From assembly GCF_029961185.1 (NCBI RefSeq), contig NZ_JASBQQ010000006.1:1-64000 (forward strand): a DNA stretch of 64,000 nucleotides, in the 5' to 3' direction. Of the stretch, positions 51,116-59,728 are shown in pieces. Origin of the DNA: Albidovulum aestuarii (GTDB lineage: Bacteria; Pseudomonadota; Alphaproteobacteria; Rhodobacterales; Rhodobacteraceae). The notes under the pieces were generated by a model. It had not been told where the DNA came from and made no database searches. It saw only the letters and a program-made list of their open reading frames with translations. The first letter of the stretch is position 1, and every line of letters starts with the position of its first letter. The position numbers and the translations under genes are program-made.

Positions 51116-52213
51116 ATGGGTTTCAGGATGGGTATCGTCGGGCTGCCGAATGTCGGCAAGTCGACCCTTTTCAACGCGCTGACCCGCACCGCCGCCGCGC
51201 AGGCCGCGAATTTCCCCTTCTGCACCATCGAACCGAATGTGGGCGACGTGGCCGTGCCCGATCCGCGGCTGGAAAAACTGGCGGCCATTGCCGGGTCGAA
51301 GCAGATTATCCCGACGCGGATCACCTTTGTCGATATCGCAGGCCTCGTGCGCGGGGCGTCGAAGGGTGAAGGCCTCGGCAACCAGTTCCTTGCCAATATC
51401 CGTGAGGTTGACGCCATTGCCCATGTGCTGCGCTGTTTCGAGGACGGCGATGTGACCCATGTCGAGGGCAAGATCGACCCGATCGCCGATGCCGAGACCA
51501 TCGAGACAGAACTGATGATCGCCGATATGGAGAGCATTGAGCGGCGGCTGGCCAATATCGCTCGCAAGATCAAGGGTGGCGACAAGGAGGCGGCGGCGCA
51601 GGAGCGGCTGATGAAGCAGGCGCTGACGGCGCTTGAAAGCGGCAAGCCCGCCCGGACGATTGCCGTGGCCGATGAGGACCGCAAGGCCTGGGAGATGCTG
51701 CAGCTTCTGACCTCGAAGCCCGTTCTGTTCGTCTGCAATGTGGAGGAAGCTTCGGCGGCCTCTGGCAACTCTCTATCGGCCAAAGTGGCCGAGATGGCCG
51801 CCGCGCAGGGGGCAGGCTCCGTCGTGATTTCGGCAAAGATCGAGGAAGAACTGGCGCAGATGGATGCGGACGACGCGGCCATGTTCCTTGAGGAAATGGG
51901 GCTGGAGGAAGCGGGTCTCGACCGGCTGATCCGGGCGGGTTACGACCTTCTGGGCCTTCAGACCTATTTCACCGTCGGCCCGAAGGAAGCCCGCGCCTGG
52001 ACCATCGAAAAGGGCACGCTCGCCCCGCAGGCCGCCGGTGTTATCCACGGCGATTTCGAACGCGGCTTCATCCGCGCCGAGACCATCGCCTACAATGACT
52101 ACATCGCTGGCAACGGCGAGGCAGGCGCGCGCGAGGCGGGCAAGTTCCGCGTTGAGGGCAAGACCTATGAGGTCAAGGACGGAGACGTCCTGCATTTCCT
52201 CTTCAACGCCTGA
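51116..52213 (+). CDS. ychF: Redox-regulated ATPase YchF/OLA1
   Basis: A 365-residue OBG-family ATPase associated with ribosomes and stress. The P-loop is [17 protein letters not shown], with [31 protein letters not shown]; the C-terminal TGS domain contains [18 protein letters not shown] and [15 protein letters not shown] replaces the NKxD motif, as expected in the ATP-specific YchF subfamily. The start at 51116 fits the canonical [11 protein letters not shown]. Confidence 0.97.
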   Translation: MGFRMGIVGLPNVGKSTLFNALTRTAAAQAANFPFCTIEPNVGDVAVPDPRLEKLAAIAGSKQIIPTRITFVDIAGLVRGASKGEGLGNQFLANIREVDAIAHVLRCFEDGDVTHVEGKIDPIADAETIETELMIADMESIERRLANIARKIKGGDKEAAAQERLMKQALTALESGKPARTIAVADEDRKAWEMLQLLTSKPVLFVCNVEEASAASGNSLSAKVAEMAAAQGAGSVVISAKIEEELAQMDADDAAMFLEEMGLEEAGLDRLIRAGYDLLGLQTYFTVGPKEARAWTIEKGTLAPQAAGVIHGDFERGFIRAETIAYNDYIAGNGEAGAREAGKFRVEGKTYEVKDGDVLHFLFNA

Positions 52214-52260
52214 CACGCATCAACCGGAAACCCAATCTGTAAATGCACGCCGGTGACGGG

Positions 52261-53457
52261 TCAGTGACCCCCGCCACCCGCAAGGCCGATCCCCGAAAGC
52301 AGGGTACCCCAGACCTTCAGCCGCAGCCCGACCGCCTTGACGACGCCGGTGGCGGCGATGATGTGTCCGGTAAAGCCGCTCAGGTTGTTGGTGTAAGTCT
52401 GTATGATGCAGCCACTGCCATCGAGCATGATTTCCTCATGCTCGGGGTGCTCAAGCTCAAAATAGACCAGCAGCGATCCCCTGAACCTGAGGTTGGTGAC
52501 ATCCAGCAATCTGCCCCCCGGCACGACCTGACCCGCGGAAATGGCGGGCTGAATCTGCACGACGTGGGCAGGCAGGACCGCCCCGCGGAATGACAGGCCG
52601 ACATTGCTGTCACACGCGATTTCGGCCGGCATTCCTTCGTAAAGCGTGGACCGCGCAACCTGCGAGAACCCCGCAACAATCCTGACCGGAACATTGTCCG
52701 GCCGGTCCGGGATGATCACCATGGCCGGGCTCACGATCAGTTGGGAGGCGGGGCTGCCCACACTCATCGCCAGTTGGGTCACGACACCATCGGTGAAGGA
52801 GTGCACCTCGGTATGATTCAAAGCGACCTTTGCGCTGGCGACGGCGGTTTCCGCCGATTTCCTCTGTGCGGGAATGGTCTGCTCGATATCCGTCTTTGCA
52901 AGGTCGATACCGGCCTGAGCAGCCGCGACACCTGCCTCGGCAATGGCGACGGCGGATTCCAGTTCACGCACCGCGTCCTGCGTGCCGACATTCCGGTCGC
53001 GCAGCGTTTTCGCGTTCTCAAGATTGATCTTCTGCAGAGTCAGCCCTGCCTCGGCCTCCGCCAGACCGGCTTCTGCGGCTTTCAGCGTTTCGCCTGCCTT
53101 GACTTCGGCGGCGGCGATCTTGTCAAGCTCGGCCTCCGCCTGCTTCAAGGCGGCTGCCTGGGCACCATTTTCGATCCGGAACAACAGATCGCCGGCGGCC
53201 ACTCTCTGGCCGTTCTCCACGGCCAGTTCGGTCACGGGGCCGCTGGTCTGTGCCACGACCGACACGGTCCGGAACGGCAACAGCCCGGAATAGGATTTCG
53301 GATGAAAGTAGAAGATTACCGCAAACAGCAGGAATGCGAGAACGGCCCAGATGAACACGGCAGTACGCATGTTCCAGACTGTCATCGCCTCACCCCGGCG
53401 CTTCAGCTGGAAATAGCGGATGATGACGGGAAACGACGTGAACAGAAGCTCAAACAT
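52261..53457 (-). CDS. HlyD/YiaV-like membrane fusion protein
   Basis: A 398-residue HlyD-family periplasmic adaptor. An N-terminal membrane segment (RTAVFIWAVLAFLLFAVIFYF) is followed by a lipoyl half-motif (VVAQTSGPVTELAVENGQRVAAGDLLFRIENG), a coiled-coil hairpin of about 100 residues, the second lipoyl half (VTQLAMSVGSPAS) and a beta-barrel domain. It is paired with a DUF3302 protein, as in the E. coli yiaV-yiaW pair. No ABC or MFS pump is adjacent. The start at 53457 has GGAGGAAG upstream and overlaps the DUF3302 end by 8 bp. Confidence 0.88.
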   Translation of the reverse strand: MFELLFTSFPVIIRYFQLKRRGEAMTVWNMRTAVFIWAVLAFLLFAVIFYFHPKSYSGLLPFRTVSVVAQTSGPVTELAVENGQRVAAGDLLFRIENGAQAAALKQAEAELDKIAAAEVKAGETLKAAEAGLAEAEAGLTLQKINLENAKTLRDRNVGTQDAVRELESAVAIAEAGVAAAQAGIDLAKTDIEQTIPAQRKSAETAVASAKVALNHTEVHSFTDGVVTQLAMSVGSPASQLIVSPAMVIIPDRPDNVPVRIVAGFSQVARSTLYEGMPAEIACDSNVGLSFRGAVLPAHVVQIQPAISAGQVVPGGRLLDVTNLRFRGSLLVYFELEHPEHEEIMLDGSGCIIQTYTNNLSGFTGHIIAATGVVKAVGLRLKVWGTLLSGIGLAGGGGH

Positions 53458-53878
53458 TCTGGGCTTCCTCCGATCCGGCAGAACTCTTGGGCGCCGCGTC
53501 AACGGATGGCCCTTCTGACGCCTCCGGCAACACGTCGACGGGTGCCGGTTCAGCAAGCGGTTCGTTTCTCAAATGGAACCGCGACCAGTCAGCCATCAGG
53601 GCCAGCAAGATCGCGCTGAGAGGCAGAAGAACGTGGAAATGATCAAGTGGGAAAATCTCGTAGAGCAGCGCGATGGTCAGCATGGTCGGAATGGTCTTTG
53701 CCAGTGGCGTTCCCTTCGCCTGGTGTTCGGCCCAGCGATCGAACGCGGCGTAGAGCGTCACAATTCCATAGATAGCCAGGCAAACGAATCCAAAGGCCAC
53801 CCATGCCAGCACATCGCCGTCACCGGGAGCCACAAACCACGACGGAGAATCGTGGCCAAGACCCTGCTCATTCGCCAT
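53450..53878 (-). CDS. DUF3302 (YiaW-like) inner-membrane protein
   Basis: A 142-residue protein with two membrane segments (DVLAWVAFGFVCLAIYGIVTLYAAF and VLLPLSAILLALMAD) and an acidic, Pro/Ala-rich tail. It matches DUF3302, whose E. coli member YiaW is encoded next to the HlyD-like YiaV. Function unknown, perhaps an anchor or regulator of the adaptor. The ATG at 53878 has GGGAAGG 7 bases upstream. Confidence 0.82.
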   Translation of the reverse strand: MANEQGLGHDSPSWFVAPGDGDVLAWVAFGFVCLAIYGIVTLYAAFDRWAEHQAKGTPLAKTIPTMLTIALLYEIFPLDHFHVLLPLSAILLALMADWSRFHLRNEPLAEPAPVDVLPEASEGPSVDAAPKSSAGSEEAQNV

Positions 53879-53988
53879 AAACCAGCCTTCCCAATAGACA
53901 AATGTAGAAAGCCACATCTAGCTTCACGCGAGTGTGAAGTCCATTTTTTTCAGCAGCACTGATTGCGCGCGCCAAGTCGCAAAGCGGA

Positions 53989-54332
53989 TCAATCCCCGCT
54001 TTTCCAGCCTTGATCGCGGTGGCTGCCATCGCAATACGGCTTGATCCCTGACTTGCTGCAGCGGCAGAGGAGGAATTTACGGCGGCAGGCGCCCTGCCCC
54101 GGATGCGGCTCGGCGACCTCGGCCTCGCGCACGTAATAGGGACGGTCTCGGGCGACTTCGATGCGGGCGCGGTCGGCGACAAGATGCGTGACCGTATCGC
54201 CCAGCGCCAGCGCCAACGCGCCTGAGGGGCAATGGGCAATCACCGACTCCACAGCGTTGCGGCTGCCCTTGTACGGCTGCACCCATGGATTTTGGTTCGG
54301 ATTGAAGACATCGGGCGCGATCTGGTCGCACA
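53989..54332 (-). pseudogene. 5'-truncated Fer4-like plus CDGSH iron-sulfur protein
   Basis: The C-terminal CDGSH iron-sulfur motif is intact: CRCSKSGIKPYCDGSH, matching C-x-C-x2-S-x3-P-x-C-D-G-S-H. Before it lies part of a mono-cluster ferredoxin-like domain (CDQIAPDVFNPNQNPWVQPYK, then HCPSGALAL). The expected N-terminal strands and first cysteines of that domain are missing: in this frame the sequence runs straight into HAD coding DNA near 54330. A GTG at 54282 could start a short version, but without the N-terminal cluster part. Best read as a deletion remnant. Confidence 0.75.
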
Positions 54333-54641
54333 GGGAATGCCGGTCGCGTCGAGCGCGTCGAGAAAGGCTTCGATGCCGGGGATAAGCGGCGTGCCCTCGG
54401 CGAGGCGGGCGAAGATTTCATCTTAGATCTGCGGGACCCAGTCATCGGGCAGGACTTTACCGCGCGCCCGGACGGTTTCAGCAACCCCGCCGATTGTGCC
54501 GCCGAGGAAAAGGGTCGAGACCTCGGCATGTGTAATCTCGAAACCATGGCGGGCGAGGTTCGCCGCAATCACCCGGTCGGTGATGGGCTCGCTGTCGACG
54601 ATCACCCCGTCGCAGTCGAAGAGGACGGCGGCTGGCCTCAT
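54330..54641 (-). pseudogene. Truncated HAD-superfamily hydrolase with internal stop
   Basis: The start is a normal HAD phosphatase of the phosphoglucomutase type: AAVLFDCDGVIVDSEPITDRVIA, with the DxD nucleophile. An in-frame TAA at 54425-54423 interrupts at codon 73, where relatives have Tyr. In the same frame homology resumes (DEIFARLAEGTPLIPGIEAFLDALDATGIPC) and then ends abruptly near 54330 at the join to the CDGSH remnant. The phosphate-binding C-terminal motifs are gone. Start overlaps the rsmD stop by 4 bp. Confidence 0.85.
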
Positions 54642-55201
54642 GCGGCGGCTTCAAGAATGGTGATGACTGTCTCGCCATAACGGCGCTGGTCGCGCTGGGT
54701 AAACCCGTCGGGCGGGGTGGGGGCGACGTTTTCCTCCCAGACGATGAGCGCACCGGGGGCGAGCCAACCGCCCTCAAACAGCGAGGCCAGAGCCTTTTCG
54801 CCCAACCCCTTGCCATAGGGCGGGTCGAGGAAGACGAGGGTATAGCCGGGCCCGCGATTGGGGCCCATCCGGGTGGCATCACGACGCCAGACATCCGTCG
54901 TGCCCATCGCCTGCATCTTCTCGATATTCTGCCTGAGAAGCGCGCGGGCGGTGGTGCCGTCATCGACGAAGGCCACGCGGGCGGCGCCGCGCGACAGGGC
55001 CTCCAGCCCCAGCGCCCCGGTCCCGGCAAAGAGGTCCAGGACCCGGGCATCCTGCACCGGGTTGCCGTAAGGCCCGTTCATCAGGAGGTTGAAGATCGCC
55101 TCGCGCACCCGGTCCGAGGTGGGGCGCAGATGTGCGGCTGCGTCGCCCGACCCGACATCGGCGAGCTTCAAACCGCGTCTTTGGCCTCCGATGATGCGCA
55201 T
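54638..55201 (-). CDS. rsmD: 16S rRNA (guanine(966)-N2)-methyltransferase RsmD
   Basis: A 187-residue class I SAM methyltransferase. Motifs are MRIIGGQRRGLKL, the RPTSDRVREAIFNLL segment, VLDLFAGTGALGLEALSRGA and the catalytic LDPPYGKGLG (NPPY-type). It methylates G966 of 16S rRNA. The start at 55201 has GAGAGG upstream; the open frame beyond it overlaps the GST gene. The 3' end overlaps the HAD remnant by 4 bp. Confidence 0.95.
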   Translation of the reverse strand: MRIIGGQRRGLKLADVGSGDAAAHLRPTSDRVREAIFNLLMNGPYGNPVQDARVLDLFAGTGALGLEALSRGAARVAFVDDGTTARALLRQNIEKMQAMGTTDVWRRDATRMGPNRGPGYTLVFLDPPYGKGLGEKALASLFEGGWLAPGALIVWEENVAPTPPDGFTQRDQRRYGETVITILEAAA

Positions 55202-55214
55202 CACCTCTCCTCTC

Positions 55215-55841
55215 TCAACCCGCCCAGGGTCGGGGAGTTGTTTCCGCGAAGCTGTCGCGCGCAGCCATGCGGCCGACCATTGCCTCGATGCCGGGCCGGC
55301 CCCGCCAGGCGATCGGGCCACGCGACTCGGTCCAGAGCAGGAGACAGACAAGCGCGATGTCGGCAAGGCAGATATCGTCATCGCTGAAGCCCGTTGCGCC
55401 GATCCGCGCTTCGAGCCAATCCAAAGTCGCCGCTATCCGTTCCAAGGCACGTTTATCAAGATCGAAGCCAAGCCGGTTCGGGCCGGACGGCGCGAGGCCA
55501 GCCCAATCGCGGTACCGCAACGATGCGATCTGGTCGCCAAGGGCCAGGATCACAGAAAGGGTCTGCCTGTCAGCAAGACTGGGGTTGCGGTCACTGCCCC
55601 AGGATGATGGTCTGGTCCTTTGTTGAAGCAATGCGGCAAGTGCGATCTCAGTCGGGAACAGGGCCGTGCCGTCGCGCATGACGACAGGGACCTGACCGAG
55701 CGGATTAAGATCGAAGAATCCCGGCGGAGGCGGAAAATCCGTTACTTCGATCTCTTCCATGTCGAGCGCGAGTTCGCGCGACAACACGCGGACCATCCGC
55801 GCGAAGGGCGAGCCATCGACATAGTGGCAGATCAGGCTCAT
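55215..55841 (-). CDS. Glutathione S-transferase family protein
   Basis: A 208-residue GST. The N-terminal thioredoxin-like domain shows CHYVDGSPFARMVRVLSRELAL and the NPLGQVPVVMRDG segment with the cis-Pro; TEIALAALLQQ follows. The helical C-terminal domain has FSDDDICLADIALVCLL. The substrate cannot be assigned. It overlaps no neighbour: 13 bp from rsmD and 13 bp from the flavoprotein gene, so it may be in one operon with both. Confidence 0.88.
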   Translation of the reverse strand: MSLICHYVDGSPFARMVRVLSRELALDMEEIEVTDFPPPPGFFDLNPLGQVPVVMRDGTALFPTEIALAALLQQRTRPSSWGSDRNPSLADRQTLSVILALGDQIASLRYRDWAGLAPSGPNRLGFDLDKRALERIAATLDWLEARIGATGFSDDDICLADIALVCLLLWTESRGPIAWRGRPGIEAMVGRMAARDSFAETTPRPWAG

Positions 55842-55854
55842 CGGACCGCCCGCG

Positions 55855-57066
55855 CTATTTCAGAAGCGGTTTGAGATCAGCCGAGGGGTCTGCAATCACC
55901 GCCGGATCGGGGGACTTGCCCGCCTCGATCAGACGTTTGCCGATCATATAGGCGCGGGCATCGTTCATCGCGTCGAGCGCGAGCAACTGATCGCCTTTGT
56001 AGTACCAGAAGCTGATGGCATTGCCCTCACCCTGCCGCGTGACGATCCGGTCGTAACCGGTATTCAGCCCCGCGATCTGCAGTTTCACGTCATATTGGTC
56101 GGACCAGAACCACGGTTTCGCCTCATAGGGTTTTTCCGCGCCCAGCATGTTTTCAGCGACGATCTCGGCCTGATCAATGGCGTTGCCAACGCTTTCCAGC
56201 CGGATACGGCCGCCTCGATGCGGGAAGGAGGCGCAGTCGCCCGCCGCCCAGATCGAAGGGTCCGAGGTTCGGCCAAGCGCGTCGGTGCGGATGCCGTTCT
56301 CGATCTCCAAGCCCGCCTCCTCGGCGAGGATCGTCATCGGCGTGATGCCGACACCGACGATGACGAAATCAACGGCGATTTCGGTGCCGTCCGACAGACG
56401 AGCGCCCGAGACATGGCCTTCGCCCGTCAGCCGGTCGAGGCCGGTGTTTTCGAGGATCTTCACGCCATGCTCGGCATGGGCCTTGCGGAAATAGTCCGAG
56501 GTTTCAGGCGCGGCGACGCGCTGCAGGATGCGCGGGGCCATTTCGATGAGCGTCACCGAAAGCCCAAGTTTCGCGCCGACCGCCGCAGCCTCCAGCCCGA
56601 TATAACCGCCGCCGACGATCAAGAGCTTGCGGCCTGCACTGAATTCCGGCGCCATTGCGTCGACATCGGCCAGCGTCCGGACGGTGTAGACGCCTTTCAA
56701 CTCGCCGCCGACCGCCGCTGGCAGGCGGCGCGGGCGTGAGCCGGTGGTGAGCGCGAGATGATCGTAAGAGATGCTTTCGCCATCCACGCGCACTGTCTTT
56801 GCGGTGCGGTCGATCGCGGTCGCCTGAGCGCCGAGCTTCAGCGTGACGTTCTGGTCCGCCCAGAAGGACGGCGCGCGCAGATAAAGCCGGTCGAGCTCCA
56901 TCTCGCCAAGCAGGTAGCCTTTCGAGAGCGGCGGGCGCTGATAGGGCGGGGCCGGTTCCTCGCCGATCATGGTGATCGCCCCGTCATAGCCAAGCGAACG
57001 AAGCTTCGCCGCAAGCGATGCCCCGGCCTGGCCCGCGCCGATGATCACGATCCCGCCCATCTGCAT
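55855..57066 (-). CDS. NAD(P)/FAD-dependent ferredoxin-reductase-like oxidoreductase
   Basis: A 403-residue flavoprotein of the putidaredoxin/rhodocoxin reductase type. FAD motif: GIVIIGAGQAGASLAAKLRSLGYDG; PYQRPPLSKGYLLGEM; NAD motif: LLIVGGGYIGLEAAAVGAKLG; and the late FAD segment SIWAAGDCASFPH with ESVGNAIDQAEIVAENMLG. It should move electrons from NAD(P)H to a 2Fe-2S ferredoxin, but no ferredoxin or P450 lies next to it. Divergent from the peroxiredoxins. Confidence 0.9.
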   Translation of the reverse strand: MQMGGIVIIGAGQAGASLAAKLRSLGYDGAITMIGEEPAPPYQRPPLSKGYLLGEMELDRLYLRAPSFWADQNVTLKLGAQATAIDRTAKTVRVDGESISYDHLALTTGSRPRRLPAAVGGELKGVYTVRTLADVDAMAPEFSAGRKLLIVGGGYIGLEAAAVGAKLGLSVTLIEMAPRILQRVAAPETSDYFRKAHAEHGVKILENTGLDRLTGEGHVSGARLSDGTEIAVDFVIVGVGITPMTILAEEAGLEIENGIRTDALGRTSDPSIWAAGDCASFPHRGGRIRLESVGNAIDQAEIVAENMLGAEKPYEAKPWFWSDQYDVKLQIAGLNTGYDRIVTRQGEGNAISFWYYKGDQLLALDAMNDARAYMIGKRLIEAGKSPDPAVIADPSADLKPLLK

Positions 57067-57140
57067 TCTCCCTCTGGTCGCCGGTTGCGGCGACCCTATA
57101 TCGTGGGTTCAGGGAAACGCAACGCGAGAGGACGACACAT

Positions 57141-57626
57141 ATGGCACTTTCCAAGGGCGACAGGCTGCCGGAAGCGACATTCGTTGAAATGGGTAAGGAT
57201 GGCCCGAAGGAGGTGAACCTGTCCGAGCGATTGAAGGGCCGCAAGGTCGTCGTGTTCGGCCTGCCGGGCGCTTATACCGGCCCCTGCTCGACCATCCATA
57301 TTCCGAGCTTCATCAAGACCGCCGCGGATTTCCGTGCAAAGGGCGTTGACGAGATCATCTGCATCGCGGTGAACGATCCCTTTGTTCTGAAAGCCTGGGG
57401 GGAATCGACAGGCGCGACGGCGGCCGGGATCAGCTTCCTTGGCGATGCCGATGGCAGCTTTACCAAGGCGCTGGGCATGGACTTCACCGCGCCGCAGATC
57501 GGCCTGATCGGACGGTCGAACCGTTACGCGCTGGTACTGGATGACGGTGTCATCACGGCGTCGAAAGTGGACAAGCCCGGCGTCTGCGATATCTCGACCG
57601 GTGAACACCTTCTGGCGGAGCTCTGA
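57141..57626 (+). CDS. Peroxiredoxin (Prx5/thioredoxin-fold), copy 1
   Basis: A 161-residue peroxiredoxin. The peroxidatic Cys lies in GLPGAYTGPCSTIHIPSF (Cys49), where family members usually have PGAFTPTC. The substitution TPT to TGP beside the active Cys is unusual but keeps the T-x-x-C spacing. ICIAVNDPFVLKAWG and GRSNRYALVLDDG follow. Likely reduces peroxides using glutathione or glutaredoxin. Followed 3 bp later by a second copy. Confidence 0.92.
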   Translation: MALSKGDRLPEATFVEMGKDGPKEVNLSERLKGRKVVVFGLPGAYTGPCSTIHIPSFIKTAADFRAKGVDEIICIAVNDPFVLKAWGESTGATAAGISFLGDADGSFTKALGMDFTAPQIGLIGRSNRYALVLDDGVITASKVDKPGVCDISTGEHLLAEL

Positions 57627-57629
57627 TCC

Positions 57630-58112
57630 ATGATCGAGACCGGCATGCGCCTGCCCGAGGCGCGGTTTCTTCGCATAGGCGCAGGCGGACCGGAAGAGGT
57701 TCTTCTGTCCTCGCTGGTCCGGGGCCGCAAGGTCGTGATCTTTGCGGTGCCGGGCGCGTTCACCCCGACCTGCGATTCCGCGCATGTGCCGAGCTTCATC
57801 CGCTCCATGGACGCCTATCGCGCCAAGGGCGTGGACGAGGTCATCTGCCTGTCGGTCAATGACGCGCATGTGATGCGGTACTGGGGCGAGACGACCGGTG
57901 CTGCTGCGGCGGGGATCACGATGCTCGCGGATGCCGATGGTGCCTTCGCCCGGGCGATGGGTCTTGCCTATGACAACCCCGCCGCAGGGATGTTCGGGCG
58001 GTCGCGCCGCTACGCGATGGCGGTCGAAGATGGCGTCGTCACGGCATTTGAACTGGACCCGCTCGGCCAGTGCAGCCTGTCGACGGGTGAGGCGCTGCTG
58101 GAAAAGCTCTGA
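57630..58112 (+). CDS. Peroxiredoxin (Prx5/thioredoxin-fold), copy 2
   Basis: A 160-residue paralogue of the preceding gene with the canonical active site PGAFTPTCDSAHVPSF (Cys48). The two align along their full length (AKGVDEVICLSVNDAHVM, GRSRRYAMAVEDGV). A tandem duplication is evident; both keep the peroxidatic Cys and a Cys near the C-terminus (GQCSLSTGE). One operon with copy 1, 3 bp apart. Confidence 0.92.
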   Translation: MIETGMRLPEARFLRIGAGGPEEVLLSSLVRGRKVVIFAVPGAFTPTCDSAHVPSFIRSMDAYRAKGVDEVICLSVNDAHVMRYWGETTGAAAAGITMLADADGAFARAMGLAYDNPAAGMFGRSRRYAMAVEDGVVTAFELDPLGQCSLSTGEALLEKL

Positions 58113-58115
58113 GAG

Positions 58116-58478
58116 CTATTTGCGGGAGTGGATCTGGCAGAGGCAGGCGACCGGCTCACCGTGGTCGCGCTGCACCTCGGCCGCGCCCGCGAGCTTGTCC
58201 ATGCGTTTCGCGAGCGTGACATCCAGCGCGGACAGCCCCGCGCAATCATGCGTGGTCAGCGTTACATCGACGACGTTGTAAATGTTTGACCATTCCGGAT
58301 GGTGGTTCAGCTTTTCGGCCTGAAGTGCCGCGCGGGACATGAAGCCCCAGGCCTCGGAGAAGCTCTTGAACTTCCAGATCTTGCGGATCGCGTCGCGGTT
58401 TTCGACTGCGTTCCAGCCGGTTTCACCAAGGGCAGGCAGAGCGGTCTGGCGTTCGGCATCGGTCAGAAGTTCGGCCAT
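58116..58478 (-). CDS. phhB: 4a-hydroxytetrahydrobiopterin dehydratase
   Basis: A 120-residue pterin carbinolamine dehydratase. The fold motifs are the [13 protein letters not shown] region, [25 protein letters not shown] and [14 protein letters not shown], with the two histidines of HHPEW. A C-terminal extension (about 25 residues, with two cysteines) is present. No phenylalanine hydroxylase is adjacent, so the role may be pterin recycling in another enzyme. Convergent with the peroxiredoxins. Confidence 0.93.
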   Translation of the reverse strand: MAELLTDAERQTALPALGETGWNAVENRDAIRKIWKFKSFSEAWGFMSRAALQAEKLNHHPEWSNIYNVVDVTLTTHDCAGLSALDVTLAKRMDKLAGAAEVQRDHGEPVACLCQIHSRK

Positions 58479-58506
58479 GGCGGATTCCTTTTAATGTCTG
58501 TCGATA

Positions 58507-59685
58507 TCACGTTCCGGTATTCGGTTTCCGGAACGGGCCGTAATCGGTGAGGATTTCAATCTCCTCGCCCACAGCACGGCTCTCGGCCTCAAGATAGCGG
58601 GCGACGGCCGCGCGGAAAGAGGGTTCGGCGATCCAGTGCAGCGAATGGGTTTCGACCGGCAGATAGCCGCGCGCCAGCTTGTGTTCGCCCTGCGCACCCG
58701 CCTCGACGCGGGCAAGGCCATGGGCGATGGCATGGTCGATGGCGCGGTAGTAACAGCATTCGAAATGCAGAAAAGGGTGATCCTCGATGGCACCCCAATA
58801 GCGGCCATAAAGCGTATCGCGGCCAAGGAAGTTCAGCGCGCCCGCGACGAGGTGGCCATCTCGTTCGGCAAGGATCAGAAGGACGTCGTCGCGCATCGCC
58901 TCCTGCACCTCATCGAAGAAGGCGCGGGTCAGGTAGGGGCGGCCCCATTTACGGCTGCCGGTATCCTGATAGAAGGCCCAGAAGGCATCCCAGTGGCCGG
59001 GTTCCAGCGCGTCGCCGGTCAGCGCCCGGATGGTGCCGCCGAACCCCATCGCTCCTGCCCGTTCCTTGCGGATCGCCTTGCGTTTGCGGGATGAAAGTTG
59101 GGCGAGGAAGGCGTCAAAATCGGCGTAGCCCCGGTTTTCCCAGTGAAACTGCTGGGTGACGCGGTGCAGAAGGCCCATCCGCGATCCGGCCTCCGCCTCC
59201 ACACTCGTGCAGAAGGTGATATGAGCCGAAGACAGGCCATTGTCAGCGGCGATCTGGACCATCCCTTGCGTGAGCGCTGCAATGCCCGTCCCCTCCCATC
59301 CCGGACGGGTCAGAAAACGGCGACCGGTGGCGGGGGTGAAGGGCACGGCGGATTGCAGTTTAGGGTAGTAATTTCCCCCCGCCCGATGCAGTGCATCGGC
59401 CCAGCCGTGATCAAAGATGTATTCGCCTTGGCTGTGGTTTTTCGCATAGAGCGGCATCACGGCGATGATCTGTCCATCGGCCCGCGCGACAAGGTGATGT
59501 GGTTGCCAGCCTGTGCCCTGACCGACCGATCCCGACCGTTCCAGAGCCGAAAGAAACCGGTAGGTGGTAAAGGGGTCGATGGCGCGGCCATCCGTCGCTT
59601 CCGGGCAAGCGCAGGCATCCCAGTCGGCCCCGGCGATGTCGCCAAGGCCGGAGAGCGCGGTGATTTCGATGGCTGTCTGATCCAT
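58507..59685 (-). CDS. FemAB-like/GNAT acyltransferase (DUF482 family)
   Basis: A 392-residue protein of the peptidogalycan biosynthesis/FemAB-like family. Conserved segments are PFTTYRFLSALERSGS, MPLYAKNHSQGEYIFDHGWADA, the SSRKRKAIRKER motif, RKWGRPYLTRAFFDEV and HFECCYYRAIDHAIAHGLARVEAGAQGEHKLARGY near the C-terminus. Probable N-acyltransferase; substrate unknown. The start at 59685 has GGAAGG upstream. Confidence 0.88.
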   Translation of the reverse strand: MDQTAIEITALSGLGDIAGADWDACACPEATDGRAIDPFTTYRFLSALERSGSVGQGTGWQPHHLVARADGQIIAVMPLYAKNHSQGEYIFDHGWADALHRAGGNYYPKLQSAVPFTPATGRRFLTRPGWEGTGIAALTQGMVQIAADNGLSSAHITFCTSVEAEAGSRMGLLHRVTQQFHWENRGYADFDAFLAQLSSRKRKAIRKERAGAMGFGGTIRALTGDALEPGHWDAFWAFYQDTGSRKWGRPYLTRAFFDEVQEAMRDDVLLILAERDGHLVAGALNFLGRDTLYGRYWGAIEDHPFLHFECCYYRAIDHAIAHGLARVEAGAQGEHKLARGYLPVETHSLHWIAEPSFRAAVARYLEAESRAVGEEIEILTDYGPFRKPNTGT

Positions 59686-59728
59686 GGCCCTGCCTTCCAC
59701 CTGACTTGGGGGCGGGGCCTGTCCTTCG

